A stretch of 64,000 nt of DNA from Climacteris rufus (lineage: Eukaryota > Chordata > Aves > Passeriformes > Climacteridae), in NCBI GenBank assembly GCA_013398175.1, contig VZRZ01006498.1, forward strand, positions 819,067-883,066, given 5' to 3'. A model generated the notes under the pieces. That model worked only from the letters and a program-made list of their open reading frames with translations, searched no databases and was not told the origin of the DNA. Position 1 is the stretch's first letter; each line of letters begins with the position of its first letter. Made by a program: the position numbers and the translations under genes. Shown one piece after another: positions 1 to 14,059 of this stretch.

Positions 1-3000
1 ATTTTGCTTTGTTGAGCCAGATCATGAAACAGCAGCTTTCAATATAAATGGAGAAGAATGGTGCATATTTTAGATACAGCCCAGAAACAAGCAAATCACA
101 GAGGGTTTCTTCACCTCAGCTTCCCATGTGTTCATTTTCAGCAGATCTGTGAGGCACTGCAAGTTGACAGGTGAAATCATTTGCCTCATAGATCATGAAT
201 GGAGCTACAGGAAGATAAATTGCATGCAAAAGAGCCAACAAAAATCAACAATACATGACATACTAAAGCAATGAGAATTCTTCAGTAAATTAGGGAACTC
301 ACTGAAAAAACCCAACTAAAAAATACATCAGCTGCACTTCAGAATGTAACAGAAGGAGATGTGATAAACTAAGTTTAGACCAACATTAAGTACATTGAAG
401 TCATGATATATGGGATATAATAAAGGATGACTGCTAATTCCAGAAGGCCAGTGATTTCTGAAGATATTCCTTTTAAAGAATTGTCAGTCTAGTCTGCTCT
501 GTTAACATACTATTTTGTTTACTGCTGGACACATATTGAGATACCTTTACCAGTGTCCATCTGTACAGGAATGGAAGAGATGGTGGAAATATTGTTTTAA
601 TCTGAAACAGTAACAGAATATTTAAGATGAAAATCCTAAGACTTGATTCAGCAAAACATCTCTATGTTCTGTTTGGTCACTTGCAATGGCCATTTTCCAT
701 AAACTGGAATGTTTAATTGTAGTTGCACTGTGAGGTTAGTTGACTGTAGTTTCTGTCAAAATAAAACGTTCATTTGTTGACTGTAGTGTAAATACAGAAG
801 TGGGACAATCTAGTTTTTGCTGTACTGAGGTATAAGGGAGCACAGTGGAGCTGTATTTAGGAACTGCTAAAGAGAGAGAACAGCATTCTTCAGCTCTGCA
901 TTCTCTGAAAAAACATGCTGCAACTATTTCTACATGTGTTGCTAGTGCAATGGTGCTGGAGTCCACACTTCACAAGGTGACTGTATGTGGGTCCATTATT
1001 CATGTTCAACACATTATCTGCATGGTGGCTGGAGCAGTATCATGTGAATGTCAACACTTTTGTTGAAAGCTTTTATCTGAAGAAGCTGAAAGCTTAAGTC
1101 ATTGTGAAAAAAACCCCCAAAAAACAAACAGAAGCTAGTGTTATTTTTGTCTACAAATGAAATGTAGCACTGGAAGACATCTACAATTCTGTTGGAGCTA
1201 GCGGAAGTTTAAAATACCAGTAAATGTTGCTCCCCTCTTTCCAATCCTTCCTTAAATAAGCAATCGGGCAATCAAACAAACACAGGCTGGTCACAACTCT
1301 GAGACCTGTGAGCAGAAATGTTGGTCTAAATCCTGAATACTCACTTTGCCATAGCTTTGTGGGCAGGACTCCTGCCTTGCAAAATATGCCCTTTCACCAA
1401 GATGGGCATCTTCCCAGCTCAGAGATGACAGTAAGGCACGTCATACTGGGAGGAGGAGGGCAGTCCAGCAGGGGAGCAAGCACAGGCCAGAGAAATTGCC
1501 CTGAAGAGGACAAAAGGAGCCCTGTATCACCATAGAGTGATGCCCCATGAGCATGGGGCTGGGACTAGGCTGGCTGGAGCAGCTCTGAAGGAATGACTCT
1601 AGGGTGCTGGAGGGAACCAGAAAGGGGCACTCTGAGCCCCTCGAACCCCTTCCCTTCACAGTTAAATGCCCTTTCAGATCAGAAACTCCTATGCCACTCA
1701 GAGCTGTAGTTGTCCGTGCATGTTGCCCACCATCACAGTAATACCCTGATGTCACCAGGTGGGTGGACAGCAAAAGTGTTATGATAACAAACAAGAGTTC
1801 ATCTAGAGAAATACAGTCCTCTTTCATCTGTCCTTTGCTAATACAAATGGCCTGTAATACCTCAAACACTCATTCAAATTAAAATCTAAGTCAAAATGTC
1901 TAGCTATGTTCAGTAAATTAATAATATTGGGGGCATAAACTGTGGTATGTGAAAGAACAATAATCTACTATAATTCTTGCATTAACCCAACACAAGTTTG
2001 AAAGGAGAATGGGAAAGGAGACACTCAGTTAGACCCCTTCATTAATATCATTTAAGGGTTAAGCCTTTGAGTTTGATAGGAACTATCTCCTATATGCTGC
2101 ATCACTTCCACATCTGTTAATCTGGAATGTCTCTGGGAAAGTTGACAGAAATACACCTTTGTGAGAGTCAGTCTGTGCCAGGTCAGAACTGAGGGATCTT
2201 TTTCCTTCAAGCTCTCATTGCAATTATGTTCAGTGTTAGCATATCTGCTGTAAGTTCTAACAGTGGAAGAAGGTTAGACCCCCAATATTTCAGTAATGAG
2301 CTTTGCACTAGGAGCTTTAAAACCTGTTTTTAAACGAAACACCTTAGGACAAAACCATTTAATCCAGAAAGTTTAAGAACAGAGATAAAGGGAGCAGAGC
2401 ACTCCAGGTGCCTTTCCTTGAAAGCAGTACAATGCCTCATTCAGTCTGATAAAGTGGATGGTTGGTGTCATTATTTTCTGCCTAAAAGTCCTCATGAAAT
2501 CATTAGTCTGTATTATACTTATATTGGTGAAATACCATTCCAGAAGTGAAGTAATTCACAGTAGAGAGTCTGAAAAACTTAAAAATAACTCGCTGTTAGG
2601 GAGATTTTATGACTGATATAGATCTGAGTCAGAGCAAAATTGTTTAGGATATAAATGTATTGTTTTTTGCAATTCTATTTTTTACAAGCAATAATAATTA
2701 ATATCACTATTGTAGTAGAATACATGCATATAATATAATGTATTCTGTGTGTGTATATATATTTCAGTACAATACATGCCATATATATGTTGTATATATA
2801 CATACATGCATTCACTTATAAACTTTATATATATTATGCAAACAATCAATATGATTGACTCATTATACAGAAGAAATTACTATCTTTATAAATAAGAAAC
2901 CTTGTACATATCCATCTCTGTCTTGTTGATTCTTAGCTTTACAATTCTAAATCTTCCTCTGGGCCCAGAAGGCAGAAATTTTGCAACTGAAAGATTTTTT

Positions 3001-4150
3001 TCAATGCCCAGTGCATGTATGGAATAGACAGGATTTTGCTGTTTGAAATCATTAAGAAACAGTTTTTTGAATTCTTAAGGTCCTGAACTTTTGTGATCTT
3101 GATTAACATGACAGAGTGAAAAATAGAAACCTGTGACTTGAGGGCTGTCATGGTACTAATCAGGGTGCTCAGATGACAATAAATACTGCAGAAACGTGGA
3201 ACTCCATTCCATTCTGCTGCTTTTACCAAGTGAGAGTTCCATTATCCATGATGAACTTTTCTTTATAAACACTTTAAGCCACATCCAATAATTTCATATT
3301 TTTATTTTTAATATTCCTTTCTTACACAGTGTTTGTACTACTTCACTAACCACGGCAATAGACAGCATTAATGAGCTGGTATTTTATCTGTTGTTACTGT
3401 AAACCTCTTCCTTGTGAGAATAAAGAGTTATTATTTGTGCAGGGCACAGGTAACAAACACAAGTAACAAATCTACACTGTCATCACTATTGGGATGACTG
3501 CACTGCTGCTGATCACAAAACAGTCTAGTAAAAAAACTTTTTATGCCTATATATATGTACACATAAACGAACACATACATATATAAATGTAGATTATATT
3601 TGGGAATAGAGGGAACTGAATAGATCTCCTGTAACTTCATATTCCACTTTGATTCTGTGCAATATAGCCTTGGCTATAGCAGGGGTAATCAACCTCTGTC
3701 AGTCAGTCATTAATCTCTACACATGCACTACAACTGAGTAATTATTAAGCAATTAGATGCAACTGTCTACTTTTTAAGTAACAGTAATAATGTGACACAA
3801 ACATATAAAGCCAGGAAATTAGAAGATAAGAATTGTGATTGTCCTTTAGTCCCATTGATATGAAGAATCTACAACCATTCGAATTAAAGAAGTAGTGGCA
3901 TTTTTAAAGCCATTGTCCTCTAGATGAAGTGCTTATTTTCCCTCCATTATTAGTAACTAGAGGCTTTTGCTAAGTACAATATTCTTTCTTTTTACAATCA
4001 AAAGCACATATGACTAACTCAGAGAAAATGGAAAACATGGCTCTTTTAAAATTTTTAGTTACTGATGGTCTCCCCACCACCTCTGCTCCCCATTTATTTC
4101 AGATGACACAGTGATCTCAAAATACACAGGAAACTGATTTAATAGACTTA
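1..4150. other. AT-rich DNA without a recognisable gene
   Basis: No repeat family or coding region is recognised here. Open frames are short (142 codons or fewer) and show no domain. Around 1440-1640 there is a G-rich, slightly GC-richer patch that could be a decayed LTR piece, but no ends or TSD can be found. 2740-2840 and 3545-3600 hold AT/GT-rich low-complexity runs (TATA, ATAC and TGTG alternations). Confidence 0.6.
2735..2840. repeat. AT-rich low-complexity run
   Basis: Alternating TG/TA stretches, including a TGTGTGTATATATAT core and further ATATAT and ATACATAC runs. It looks like a decayed dinucleotide microsatellite and has no coding potential. Confidence 0.55.
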
Positions 4151-4152
4151 TA

Positions 4153-4560
4153 GAGAGAGTAAGTCATATGAGGAGTGGCTGAGGGAACTGGGGGCTGTTT
4201 AGCCTGGAGAAAAAAGGAGGCCTTATTGTTCTCTATAGCTACCTGAAAGGAGGTTGTGGCAAGGAAAGGTTTGGCCTCTTCTCCAAGGCAACCAGAGAAG
4301 GGATGAGAGGGCTAAGTCTTAAAGCTGTTCCAGGGGATGTTCAGGTTGGACATCAGGCAAAATTTCTTCACTGAAAGGGCAGCTGGAACAGACTGCCTAG
4401 GGAGTTCGAGTCATCATTCCTGGAAGTCTTCAAGAAATGACTGAGCATGGCACTTTGTGCTCTTGTTTAGTTGGCATGGTGGTGTTCAGTCAAAAGTTGG
4501 ACTTGATCATGTTGGAGGTCTTTTCCAACCTTAAGGATTCTGTTTCTATTCTATGATCTC
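4153..4560 (+). mobile_element. CR1 LINE 3' end
   Basis: A 5'-truncated CR1 non-LTR retrotransposon. It carries the end of the reverse-transcriptase ORF region and the 3' untranslated region: the 'rolling and loading' remnant GGCTGAGGGAACTGGGG, then a segment reading like the CR1 phrase around 'ggttggacatcaggcaaaatttcttcactg', and finally the tail TTCTATGATCT, the diagnostic CR1 ending. 5' truncation is normal for CR1, which inserts by target-primed reverse transcription. No intact ORF remains. Confidence 0.9.
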
Positions 4561-4569
4561 ATTTAAGAG

Positions 4570-7500
4570 ATTTTACTCTACATATCTACTTCTTTCATGG
4601 AAAATAACAGCTCTAACATGAGACAAACTAAACTGATAAACCAAGTAATAGCAATTTGTGAAACCTAAATTAACTCAATGAGCATGACGTCAGGCATGCG
4701 GAAGTCTTTACCCAGTCTGCTGGAATAATTTCTCTCTGTACTCTGCCTGTCTTTGAAATTATAGCATGATTTACTGGAGAACTGAGACCTTAGGAATTTC
4801 TAGTGAATTTGGAGGAGGAAGGTAGTTTTTATATTTCTAAATAACTTTGAAACCTGCTGCCTGTTAACAATAATAGAAATATCAGCCATTCACAAACTCT
4901 TTACATGTATTACAGTTGTCCTAGAACCTACAACTGGATATAGGAGCAGTTTGTGCTAGGCATTATACAAACATTTAAGATATCCTTTTTCCAAAAGATT
5001 TACTGGCCAAATAAGTGACTTAAAGGGTAGATGTCAGAGGAAAATGGAAATTGAGCTATTCATTCTCTTACAGGTTTAAAATTTCACTAGTGTAAAAAAA
5101 ATTGAAATCTCCCTTCCAAAGTTCCACTAAGACTCCAAATGAAAATTTTTGTTTTTATTTGACAGTTATACTTCAAATGAGAGTTGGACAGACTGAATGA
5201 GTCAAATGGGCCACATGGAAAAAATACCTAGGAAAGCTCAATGTGCTGTTTAACCTCAAGAATGAAGGAAGAATGAAATTACCTCAAGTGCATGGAAGAG
5301 TTCACAAAACCAAAGAAGGCAACAATGTGCTTTCCATAGCTATTTGAAGGCCTTTTCAGTTCTGCAGGTCTGTGATTGTAAACTTTTTCATGGCACCCAA
5401 ATCTTCCTGGTGCCAGCAATACTGAGGATCAGTCTATCACACTATCTTTCTTTTAAAAGACAGAAAAATGACAGACTAAACTCTTTTCATCCTATACCAT
5501 TTGGAGAGTTCAACTGAGATTATTTGGGACTATAGAAGCAGAGGAGACAGGTAGTGCCAGTTCAGTGCTTTCCTATCTCAAGCACCATGACATAAAAATT
5601 CCATCTGGAAAATTATCTCCAACCTAAAGGAAAAATTTAGGACCTTTTTTTCCTGGAGTTACTGAACTCAAAATTTTATTGATAGTAAAATCTGGCAGTA
5701 AAAGTGTAAGATTTAGGAGGAATATTATAACTTTTTTTTTAACCTCTCAGGGTTACTCATTCATGGCCAATTTTTACCTGATATTGGCTTTTATTTGTAA
5801 TACCTGTTCACAGTCTGTCTTGCCTGCTCTGTGTGAGATGACAATAACCATATCCATTCTTAGCCTTTTTATACTCCCTGTCTAGACAAGACAATTTCTT
5901 TAATTTCCTGTTGTGCCAAAAAGTTTCTGTGCCCTCTTTTCCCCTGTGCTCTCGTTCTATATTTGTCAAGGCAGGCTGTCATCCTGGAGAAAGTTCAGGG
6001 CTGGTTGAGCATGGGCAGCTGGGTGGAAGACCAAAGGTTGCCAGTGGAGCTGGACTGGTCTCACTACTATTGTCACTGCTTTTAAATTTGTGCTGGCAGC
6101 TAAGTGAGAAGAAATCTCCCTGATGAAATAGCTACAAGAAATTGTGAAGAAACAGAAGATTGTCTTGAGCAGTTAAACAGCTTGTTAAATCTCTGAAAAA
6201 GGAAACTTCAAAAAATCTTAGGAGCTGTGAGCTGCTGAAATCTCTACTGGTCATAAGTGTTTAGCAATTTCACTGAGTTGCTGGTTTGAACATAACATAA
6301 ATTAATGAACAGAATCACAAGAAAATCCCAGACCCTACCACACTCACTATTAAATGATGTCTTATAAGAAATTTATTTTCTTTATCTGATTTTCACATAA
6401 GAGTCAACTTTAACTGATTTTTTTTTCTCTGAAAGCTAAGACAAAACTTGGACAATACATTTTTCAGGTAATAAATCAAGTGCGGTTATTTATAAAGGTA
6501 TCATAGAAGATGCAACAAATTTATTGAATTCTCTGAGGCCTGAAGAGAAGTCCCTATATCTTTCCAATGAAACATGAAAACAGAGAAAAATTCTTACATC
6601 TATGTAAAATGATAGCAAAATTAACATACTGTTGAAAGAGACAATGACAGAAACTGAAGTACACTTAATTGTAGTTTAATTATTAAAATATAGAAAAAGT
6701 TAATACCATGGAAACAACAGTGGACTTTAAAAATAGAATTTATGGAAATAGAGTGATTTGTGAGTATGATGAGTATTGGGAGAAGCACTTTATGATAATT
6801 GGCATTAACATAGGAAAAAAAGTAAAGTAGTTTAGAGTTTTAAATTGAAGTAATTTAAATAAAGAAATATCTGCTTGCTATTTTAAAACCTTTTAAAATG
6901 CTTTCCCTTTCCACTGGAAAATGGTTTAGAATATTGAAAATAGGTTCCTAGTTAAATAGACTTATTTTAAAATTTAAGCAAATTCATAAATAAAAATAAA
7001 AAGACAAGCTTCACAATTACTGTGAAAGTTGGTTTCTATGCACTTCATTAGAGAGAGAATCTATATTCATCTCTGGTTTTAGTCTCATTTATTCTTAGTT
7101 CATAATGATATCTATGCTACTACCATAGTCAATAGCTACTGTGATATGTAAATGTGTTTAAATATATTGAGGAACTGTAAGAAAGTTTGCACATCTGGAC
7201 ATTTATTTGATTTCTTTCTCCATTAAACAGTGTTAGGTAAGACTGTATGAAAGTTATATCTCAGAAAATACATGTGAATAAATGCAACTGAAGATGACTT
7301 TAAAAAGAAATTTTAGTTCTGATATTGTGGCAGAACAGACTTTTGAAATGTGACAATACTAAGACTTCAGCTGCACTGATTTAAACAACAAGGAGCAGAG
7401 CTTGGAATACAGTCTGTTATCATATCTGCATGACTCATACTTTATAGTACCACTTTACCATCCACAACACTTCCTTCCATTTAAATCTGTAGGTGATCTG

Positions 7501-9040
7501 TCAGATGACTTTTTAGTGACCTAGCTGTATTGTGTATTCATTAGAGAGATCTGAGAAGACTGCAAAGAAGGTAGTAAGGCTATGGATAAAACTGACAACA
7601 ACACCTAAAAATCTATCCTTTCTCTTCATAACTCATATATAAAGTTGCTTCTAATTGTATGTCAGGTCTATGATACATATTCAGTACTTCTGTGAATTTA
7701 TATCCAAAAGAGACAGCACAAAGGTATGGTGGCAAGATTAGAACATTAGTCTGTAGAACAAACCTAAGAAATATTCCCTGTGAATACAGATCCAATGCCC
7801 CTGTTGCACAAAATGCTAGTCCATTCACAGTCAGAAAATTGTAATTTTTTTAAATTTAATATTGAAAACAGATAGATCTTTGATTTTAGGCTATAACAAT
7901 TAAGAAAAATATTTAACTAACACTCTAACTTAGCTTTATAGGAAACACATTAATAACATTTTTAATGTTATTTTTTAACAGTTATCAATCAACGTAATTT
8001 AGAATTTATGATCATTCAAAACTAGATCAAAAAGGAAAAAGTGCTTTTTTCCTCATAACAATATTTAATATTCATACATAATTCAACATGGGTTTATACT
8101 CTGCCTAGTCAAGGGAACATTTCTTCTTAAATAGGACTTTGTTTATCTCGTATTGTATGTAGAATTCTAGGACCAGGTTATAAATGAAAAGTCAGAGGTA
8201 TAACAGAACTCACCATGTGAAGAATTTGTTTTCCCTCAACAGGGCCTTTAAAGTCAGAATTAGTTGATTAATTTTCCTGTTTTATTAATTATTTGCAATT
8301 TAATCATTAAAACCCAAATACACACAGTTTTGAACCCCGATCAGTATTACAGAACTAATTAATTGGTCCATCAATGCAGTACAAATTCAAAGCTGCCAGA
8401 AATAAGGTAATATATGCAGTGATTTCCTTGGGTTTTATCCATTTTTGGTTTTCTGCTGGTGAGTTTGCATCATCAAAACAAAAAGAAGACTTTTTATATT
8501 GCTTTGTTTTGTTACAATTGCATAGATACCTTTTTGAATTTCATTTTGCAAGCTCTAGAAGGCATATATTGCCTGAACTGATTCAGAGATACTTCTCAAA
8601 TATTTTTCGTTTCTATTTTTGCATCTCTTTTACCACATTATTTTCATTATCCCTCTTTTTTGAGCAGAGTTGTTTTGGGGGTTTTTTGATAGAGCAAATG
8701 TTATTTAGGCAGACAAGATGGTTGTGTGTGCAAAAGATATACTTAACACCAGCAGCTTTATGAAAAGTATTCCAAGCTTTGATAATAGGCTTAAATATCT
8801 TCAGGACAGTGCAGAGATACCCCAGATATTTTGAAGACATATAGCACTATAAGCAGAGCAATATGGAACTAATTTGCCCTGCTCTGTGTCAGGTATATTA
8901 ACTCACAGCAAACTCCATGCCTCTGTGAGGAGATTACTTACCAGCCCAGGAGCCAGCTGCTTCCTGAGGAAATTGCATTGCTGTCTACAAGTTCAATCTT
9001 TTTTTTTTAGTTAAATTTAAGTATGTACACTTTAATTCAA
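4570..9040. other. AT-rich DNA without a recognisable gene
   Basis: No coding exon or repeat is recognised. The longest open frame in or near it (8374-8763, plus strand) is rich in Phe, Leu and Ile, as expected when AT-rich DNA is translated, and has no motif. Several poly-T or poly-A runs are present. Confidence 0.55.
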
Positions 9041-9044
9041 CCAT

Positions 9045-9165
9045 CCATAGTGAAGGTTAAGCTGGATATTAGGAGAGGTTTGACCATCAGAGGAGAACAG
9101 TTCTGAAGTGGGCTTTCATTAGCAAGGGAAGCTCTGTGGTATGGCTGCCTAAGACAGAAAAAGAT
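9045..9165 (+). mobile_element. possible decayed CR1 fragment
   Basis: The phrase GCTGGATATTAGGAGAGGTTT resembles the CR1 3' region, in which a 'ggttggatattagg' block precedes the final 200 bases. The rest is too diverged to align by eye. It lies 400 bases upstream of a clearer CR1 3' end in the same orientation and could be part of the same old insertion. Confidence 0.3.
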
Positions 9166-9544
9166 TAAGCTTGATAGCCCAGTGAGTAGCATCTGTATCA
9201 TATTCCCAATGATTTATTCAGCCTCACAGGGTAGCATAATTTACCAAGCCAACCTCATAGCTACACATAAATTGTAGCTTCACCAGAGCCACTCTGACTA
9301 TCCTGAAAAACATATATGTTTGTCTGTGTGAATGTATAACAAAACTGCAAAAATTTTGGATTTTGCCATATGTGCCCAATTGAGAAGTCACTTTTAAAGG
9401 TAATATCCTTGTTAATTAACTAAGGAAGGTTGTATTTCACATATGCATTTTCAAGCATAACTGTAGTATAATTGCCAATTAACTTCAGATCCCGCAATTG
9501 AGTTACCTGGGTAAACAACAGGGTCTAGGGTGAATAGTACTTTT

Positions 9545-9797
9545 TACAAGGGCACATATTGATAGGACAAGGGGTAACTGAAAAAGGGTAGGTTTAGATT
9601 AGATATTCTAAGGAAGAGAGTCTTTACTGTGAGGGTTGTGAGACACTGGATGCCCCATTCCTGGAAGTGTTCAAGGCTGGGTTGGATGTGGCTTTGAGCA
9701 ACCTGGTCTAGTGGAAGGTGTCCTGGTGGCTAGAAAGGGAAGATCTTTAAGGTCGCTTCCATCCCAAACCATTCTATGATTTTGTGATTTTCTAGGC
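9545..9797 (+). mobile_element. CR1 LINE 3' end
   Basis: Short 5'-truncated CR1. It contains the segment on a single insect-like phrase 'ttcctggaagtgttcaaggc', followed by 'gagcaacctggtct', a TCGCTTCCATCCCAAACC block, and the CR1 tail ATTCTATGATTTTGTGATT with two degenerate octamer units. It is diverged from the consensus and has no coding potential. Confidence 0.88.
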
Positions 9798-9799
9798 CC

Positions 9800-12700
9800 A
9801 TAACTACCTTTGATTACTTTGAAATACTATTGTTCTTCCTTCCTGCAAAAGTAGAATGTGAATATTTGGAGACAACACTCTCTGTTGTATTAATGTACTC
9901 AATTATTAATTGAATTTCTCATGAATGTATGATTTTGATGTATAGCAGTCTATGAATTTGACTTCAAAGCATCAGGGTTTGACTGTCTGGGCTGTCCTAT
10001 CTGCTGATACCATACCCTCTTTATACATGTTGATGAACACAGATGCTGTTTATTTTCCTCATAGTGGGATCAGATTTTAGCTGAAATTCTCAGAAAGAAT
10101 TTTTTCAACTGCTTAAGACAGGTTTGCCAATGATGTGTTTTTTCTTTCTTTCTGAAATTTCCTAACACAAAGGCTGCCTGCAAATAGGAAGTCTATTTTG
10201 TATAAGATGTCAAAGTCTTGGAATTCAGTGTTAGTCTTTATCTGAATGTGAGATCTCTCAAAATAGCTAGAAGAAACTGCATTCAACACCTTAGATTTCA
10301 GTATTCCCAGATCCACCTGGAATAAGTGAGATTCAAATAACCATCACAACCCTTTCAAGTCTTATCACAGCCCTAATTTCAATTACAGCACAGACTAAGA
10401 CATCAATAAACAGTTGAAAACTCTACACCTACACCTATATAGAATAGGCAGGATCAAATGAATTATGCATATCTTTATCCTACACCAAACTTTAATCCTA
10501 CACCAAAAGAGAACCCTGGGTCTGCAGCTTATCCAGAAACTCATTAGGATCTATCTATCTCTGTAGAACTCTTATCTTGGTTCCCAGAGATTTACAGTAT
10601 GGAGCAGTCAACACAATTCTCCATCCATTAATATGTGGGGGTAAAATGAATAGCCTCACTTTTTTGCTATTAATGAAGTGATTTATTTTTATCATTTTAA
10701 TAGTTGTCTCTTTTTTTTTCATAGAACAAATCAGCATAACAATCAGTTTTTAGGCAAGAAATAAGTAATACAGCTTCAAGCAATGCTGGTTACAAGTCTC
10801 TGGAGATGCAGGGGAAAGCATTTTATGCAGTGTGGATTCTCTGCTGTGTAGAACAGTTGTTTACCTCACATTTTTTGCCCAGCTATTAAATCGGTTTCTG
10901 TGACATTCTTTTGTCAGTGATACTTGGCTAGTAAAGTTGATGGATGACACCATAAGCTATCCTGATCTCTTTCATTCACTTGCTGAAAGTGTCTGCACAA
11001 AGTCAGGAGAAACCTGCTGACACAGCATAATTTGAAAGGAATCCATGGGCCAAACCATGTGATCAAGTATTGCAATCGACTTTTTATTTTTTTTTTTGGT
11101 AGTTCCTTTTGGTGTGTATCCATGAAATATTTGTGAGTTCAGGTGAAAAATAATAACAAAATAAAAGAAAATATGAGGAATAGTTATCAGATCAGTGAGA
11201 AGTATTCTTGCAAATTTCATTAAAAATAATGTCATGTTTCTCTTCAAATAAAAAATACAAAAGCCTTTATAGAAAATATCATGGAAAATCTACTAGTTTT
11301 TCATGCAGATGTGTAAGTGTGTGAATATGCACACAAACATTTTAGATTACAAGATTTCATCTGACAAATTGTCACTAACAAAATGAAATAATTTAGATTT
11401 AAAATATTACATTGGTCAGCATCTTTGTCTTCTTAGGTGGTCCTCTCCTCATTTTAATTTAATTCACCATGCCTTGTTAAGGTTCTTCTTACAAGAAGAA
11501 GTTTTGTGACACACAAAACCCACGTTAAACTGATAAACAGCAAGAGGTCTGATGAAATCTATTCTGATGAAAGAAACAGTGTAGTAAATTCTTATTTTGT
11601 GGTAGCATAAAGTCAGTTTACAGGTACATCACATTTTCTAGGTCTTTGTGCTCTGTGTGGATTCTTACAGTAATTACAGTAACTCACATGACAGTAATGG
11701 AGTATCTTTTACGTATATGCAATATCAGCTGTGAAAAGAATGGCAAATGCCACAGTGAAGCAGAAGGAAAATTGTGGGTCAGATGTCTCTTTAAAAGCTG
11801 AAAGAAGGACTATATTAGTAGGGACAAAAGATTACCATTGCAAAATGGTACCTATTCAGCAACTGTGTCCTTCCTTGCCTCAGGCACTGGAAATACAAAC
11901 ATTCAGGCGACTTGCTTTAACACCTCTCCTGGTTTTTGTGATCTTTCTTCATCAACTTTTCCCCACTGTTTCTTCCACAACTGAGAAAGACACTCGGTAT
12001 TTTTTGTCTTTCAAGCCCGTCACAGGGAAAGATGTCTAGCCTGCACTGCTCCCACATAATGTGTTGGCTCTAATTCCCATGCCAAAATGGATCAGCAGAT
12101 GTGTCCCAGAGGTGTAAAAATATTAGCCAAAAAGTTTTCTGAATAATCAAGAAAAAAGGGCTTTGCCATAATCAGCTATGTTCTGGGATTTGGGCAGAGG
12201 AATTTAGGATGGCATTTCCATCAATGACGGAGTTTAAGTAATTGGGGTTTTACCCATTCTTTATAATTTCTGGGATGTGACAGCATTCTTATACTGTGTT
12301 GATGAGCTTGAATCCAATGTTTTCAACTCAGTTTCTGACTTTATATGTCCTATATTTGTTGAACTTTGTGAAGGGATAGTTCATTTTGATGTTATGTTGG
12401 ACGGAATTATTCATTCAGTCAATGTCTCCTTGAAAATTTAGCTTGGCTGCAAAAGTGATTTATGAGAGATGATGAAGCAAGACGGGAATAGAGAGCCTGG
12501 TTTGGGAACATCAAATTGAATGTTATATTTCCAAATATTATTTACAGTGCCATCTTGTGATGTTGACAAGTAGTGTCTTACGTGAGGTCCTGAAGCTGTT
12601 AGTGTTTCTCTAGGGCAGCAGATTTCAGATTGAGGAAGTTCTGATGGTAATGAAAAAAATGCTCACTTGTATGTCAGGAGAATGCACTGCTGCCTTCCTT

Positions 12701-14053
12701 TTTCTCTTTGCAGGGCAAATGAATTGTAGGCCATATTTCTTATCCATTTTAGTGTTACCAGTTTATGTATGAGTCTGCCGTGACTGAAATGTCAGAGAAA
12801 TTCAGACCTATACTTTTGTTAATTCCACTGGTAATGGAAAACCTGTTGTGAGAAGCGGCCTAGCTCATCAATGTATTTTAAGCACATGCTCTTTTCCACT
12901 TTCTTGACTAAGCTCTTTCTTGAAGGGACAGAGTATTATGCTTAAGTCCTACAGTAATCATCCTACTCTTGGTTAGGATGCCACATGGAGTACAATTAAT
13001 CTCAAAAGTGGCTGATAGCTAATTAGAATTTTGGCAGTTAGGCTCATCATATTACAAGTGAAATAGCACTACATGGTAAATTGTTTCTTAGTTAAAATAT
13101 TTAACAAATTAAATAGTTATGCCGAGCGTTGGTAAGAGGTGTTACTTAACTATAGCATTTTTAATCTTAACAGCACTACTTCAGAAATTCAATTTTCACA
13201 GAGATGAAGCAGAAATTATTTTCTGTGCATTCTCTAATAATAAATTGTATAACGGGTCCAAAATCTCACAGCAATTGTAAAAAGAATTTAATGTTTGATT
13301 TATGAAGTATTCTCTCATTTGTAGCTAATCAACCTTGCTAGTTAGTTGAAGGTCCTTAGGCACAAATCCACTAAGGAAAAACAATCTTAAAATAAACCTA
13401 ATTATATTCGATTTAAAGTTGAATATCGTTTTCTAATAAGACCACAGTTGTATTACTGTCCTTTTTGCTCATCTTCATTTGGACTCCAAAGCGCATCATT
13501 CCAGCAACAGGTCAGTAGGCATCAAAACCCTGGAACTAATGAGACACATTTCTTTCAGAAACTGTCGATAGTTGTGTAAAACCGGGACTTCTTATCACAA
13601 GTGCAGACTAGTAGCAATGATTCTAGAGACATATTAACAAAAGGAAAGTTCAATGATTGCTCATGTTGTCAGGATAGTCACCAGTTGATGGCTTATTACA
13701 CTCCATCCCAGGTGTATTGTGTGTGGATTACTATTTAGATGTTATGACTTATATTTATTTAAGAAAATGTTTAAAACAGGATTGGAACTTTTAAGAAGGT
13801 GCAAAATGAGTACTAAAGAAGTTACTTTACTCAGAATAACTTGTTTTCTTCTTTGACATCTCTAAAGATTTCTCAGACACTCCCTTTTTCTTCATGTAGA
13901 TCCCAGATTACTCATATTTCTGAGAATTTTCTCAAAGTGCTTTGAATACAGTCAAGTAACATATTTCTTAATTAGATTTAATAAAAATTGATGATATCTT
14001 AATGTTATTATAGTTCCACCTTTTAGGCATAAAGGTTTCAAATTTGAAGAATG
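9800..14053. other. AT-rich DNA without a recognisable gene
   Basis: No repeat family or conserved coding region is seen. The open frame at 11731-12039 (102 codons, plus strand) has no recognisable domain and no splice context. I regard it as chance. Confidence 0.5.
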
Positions 14054-14059
14054 ATTTTC

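Noticed and set aside
1440..1640. GC-richer patch as a decayed LTR
   Set aside because: No TG...CA ends, TSD or polyadenylation signal could be placed.
8374..8763. 129-codon plus-strand open frame
   Set aside because: Composition is that of translated AT-rich DNA (Phe, Leu, Ile, Ser), with no domain or splice context, and another frame overlaps it on the opposite strand.
11731..12039. 102-codon plus-strand open frame
   Set aside because: No recognisable domain, no promoter or splice signals; a frame of this length is expected by chance in 64 kb.
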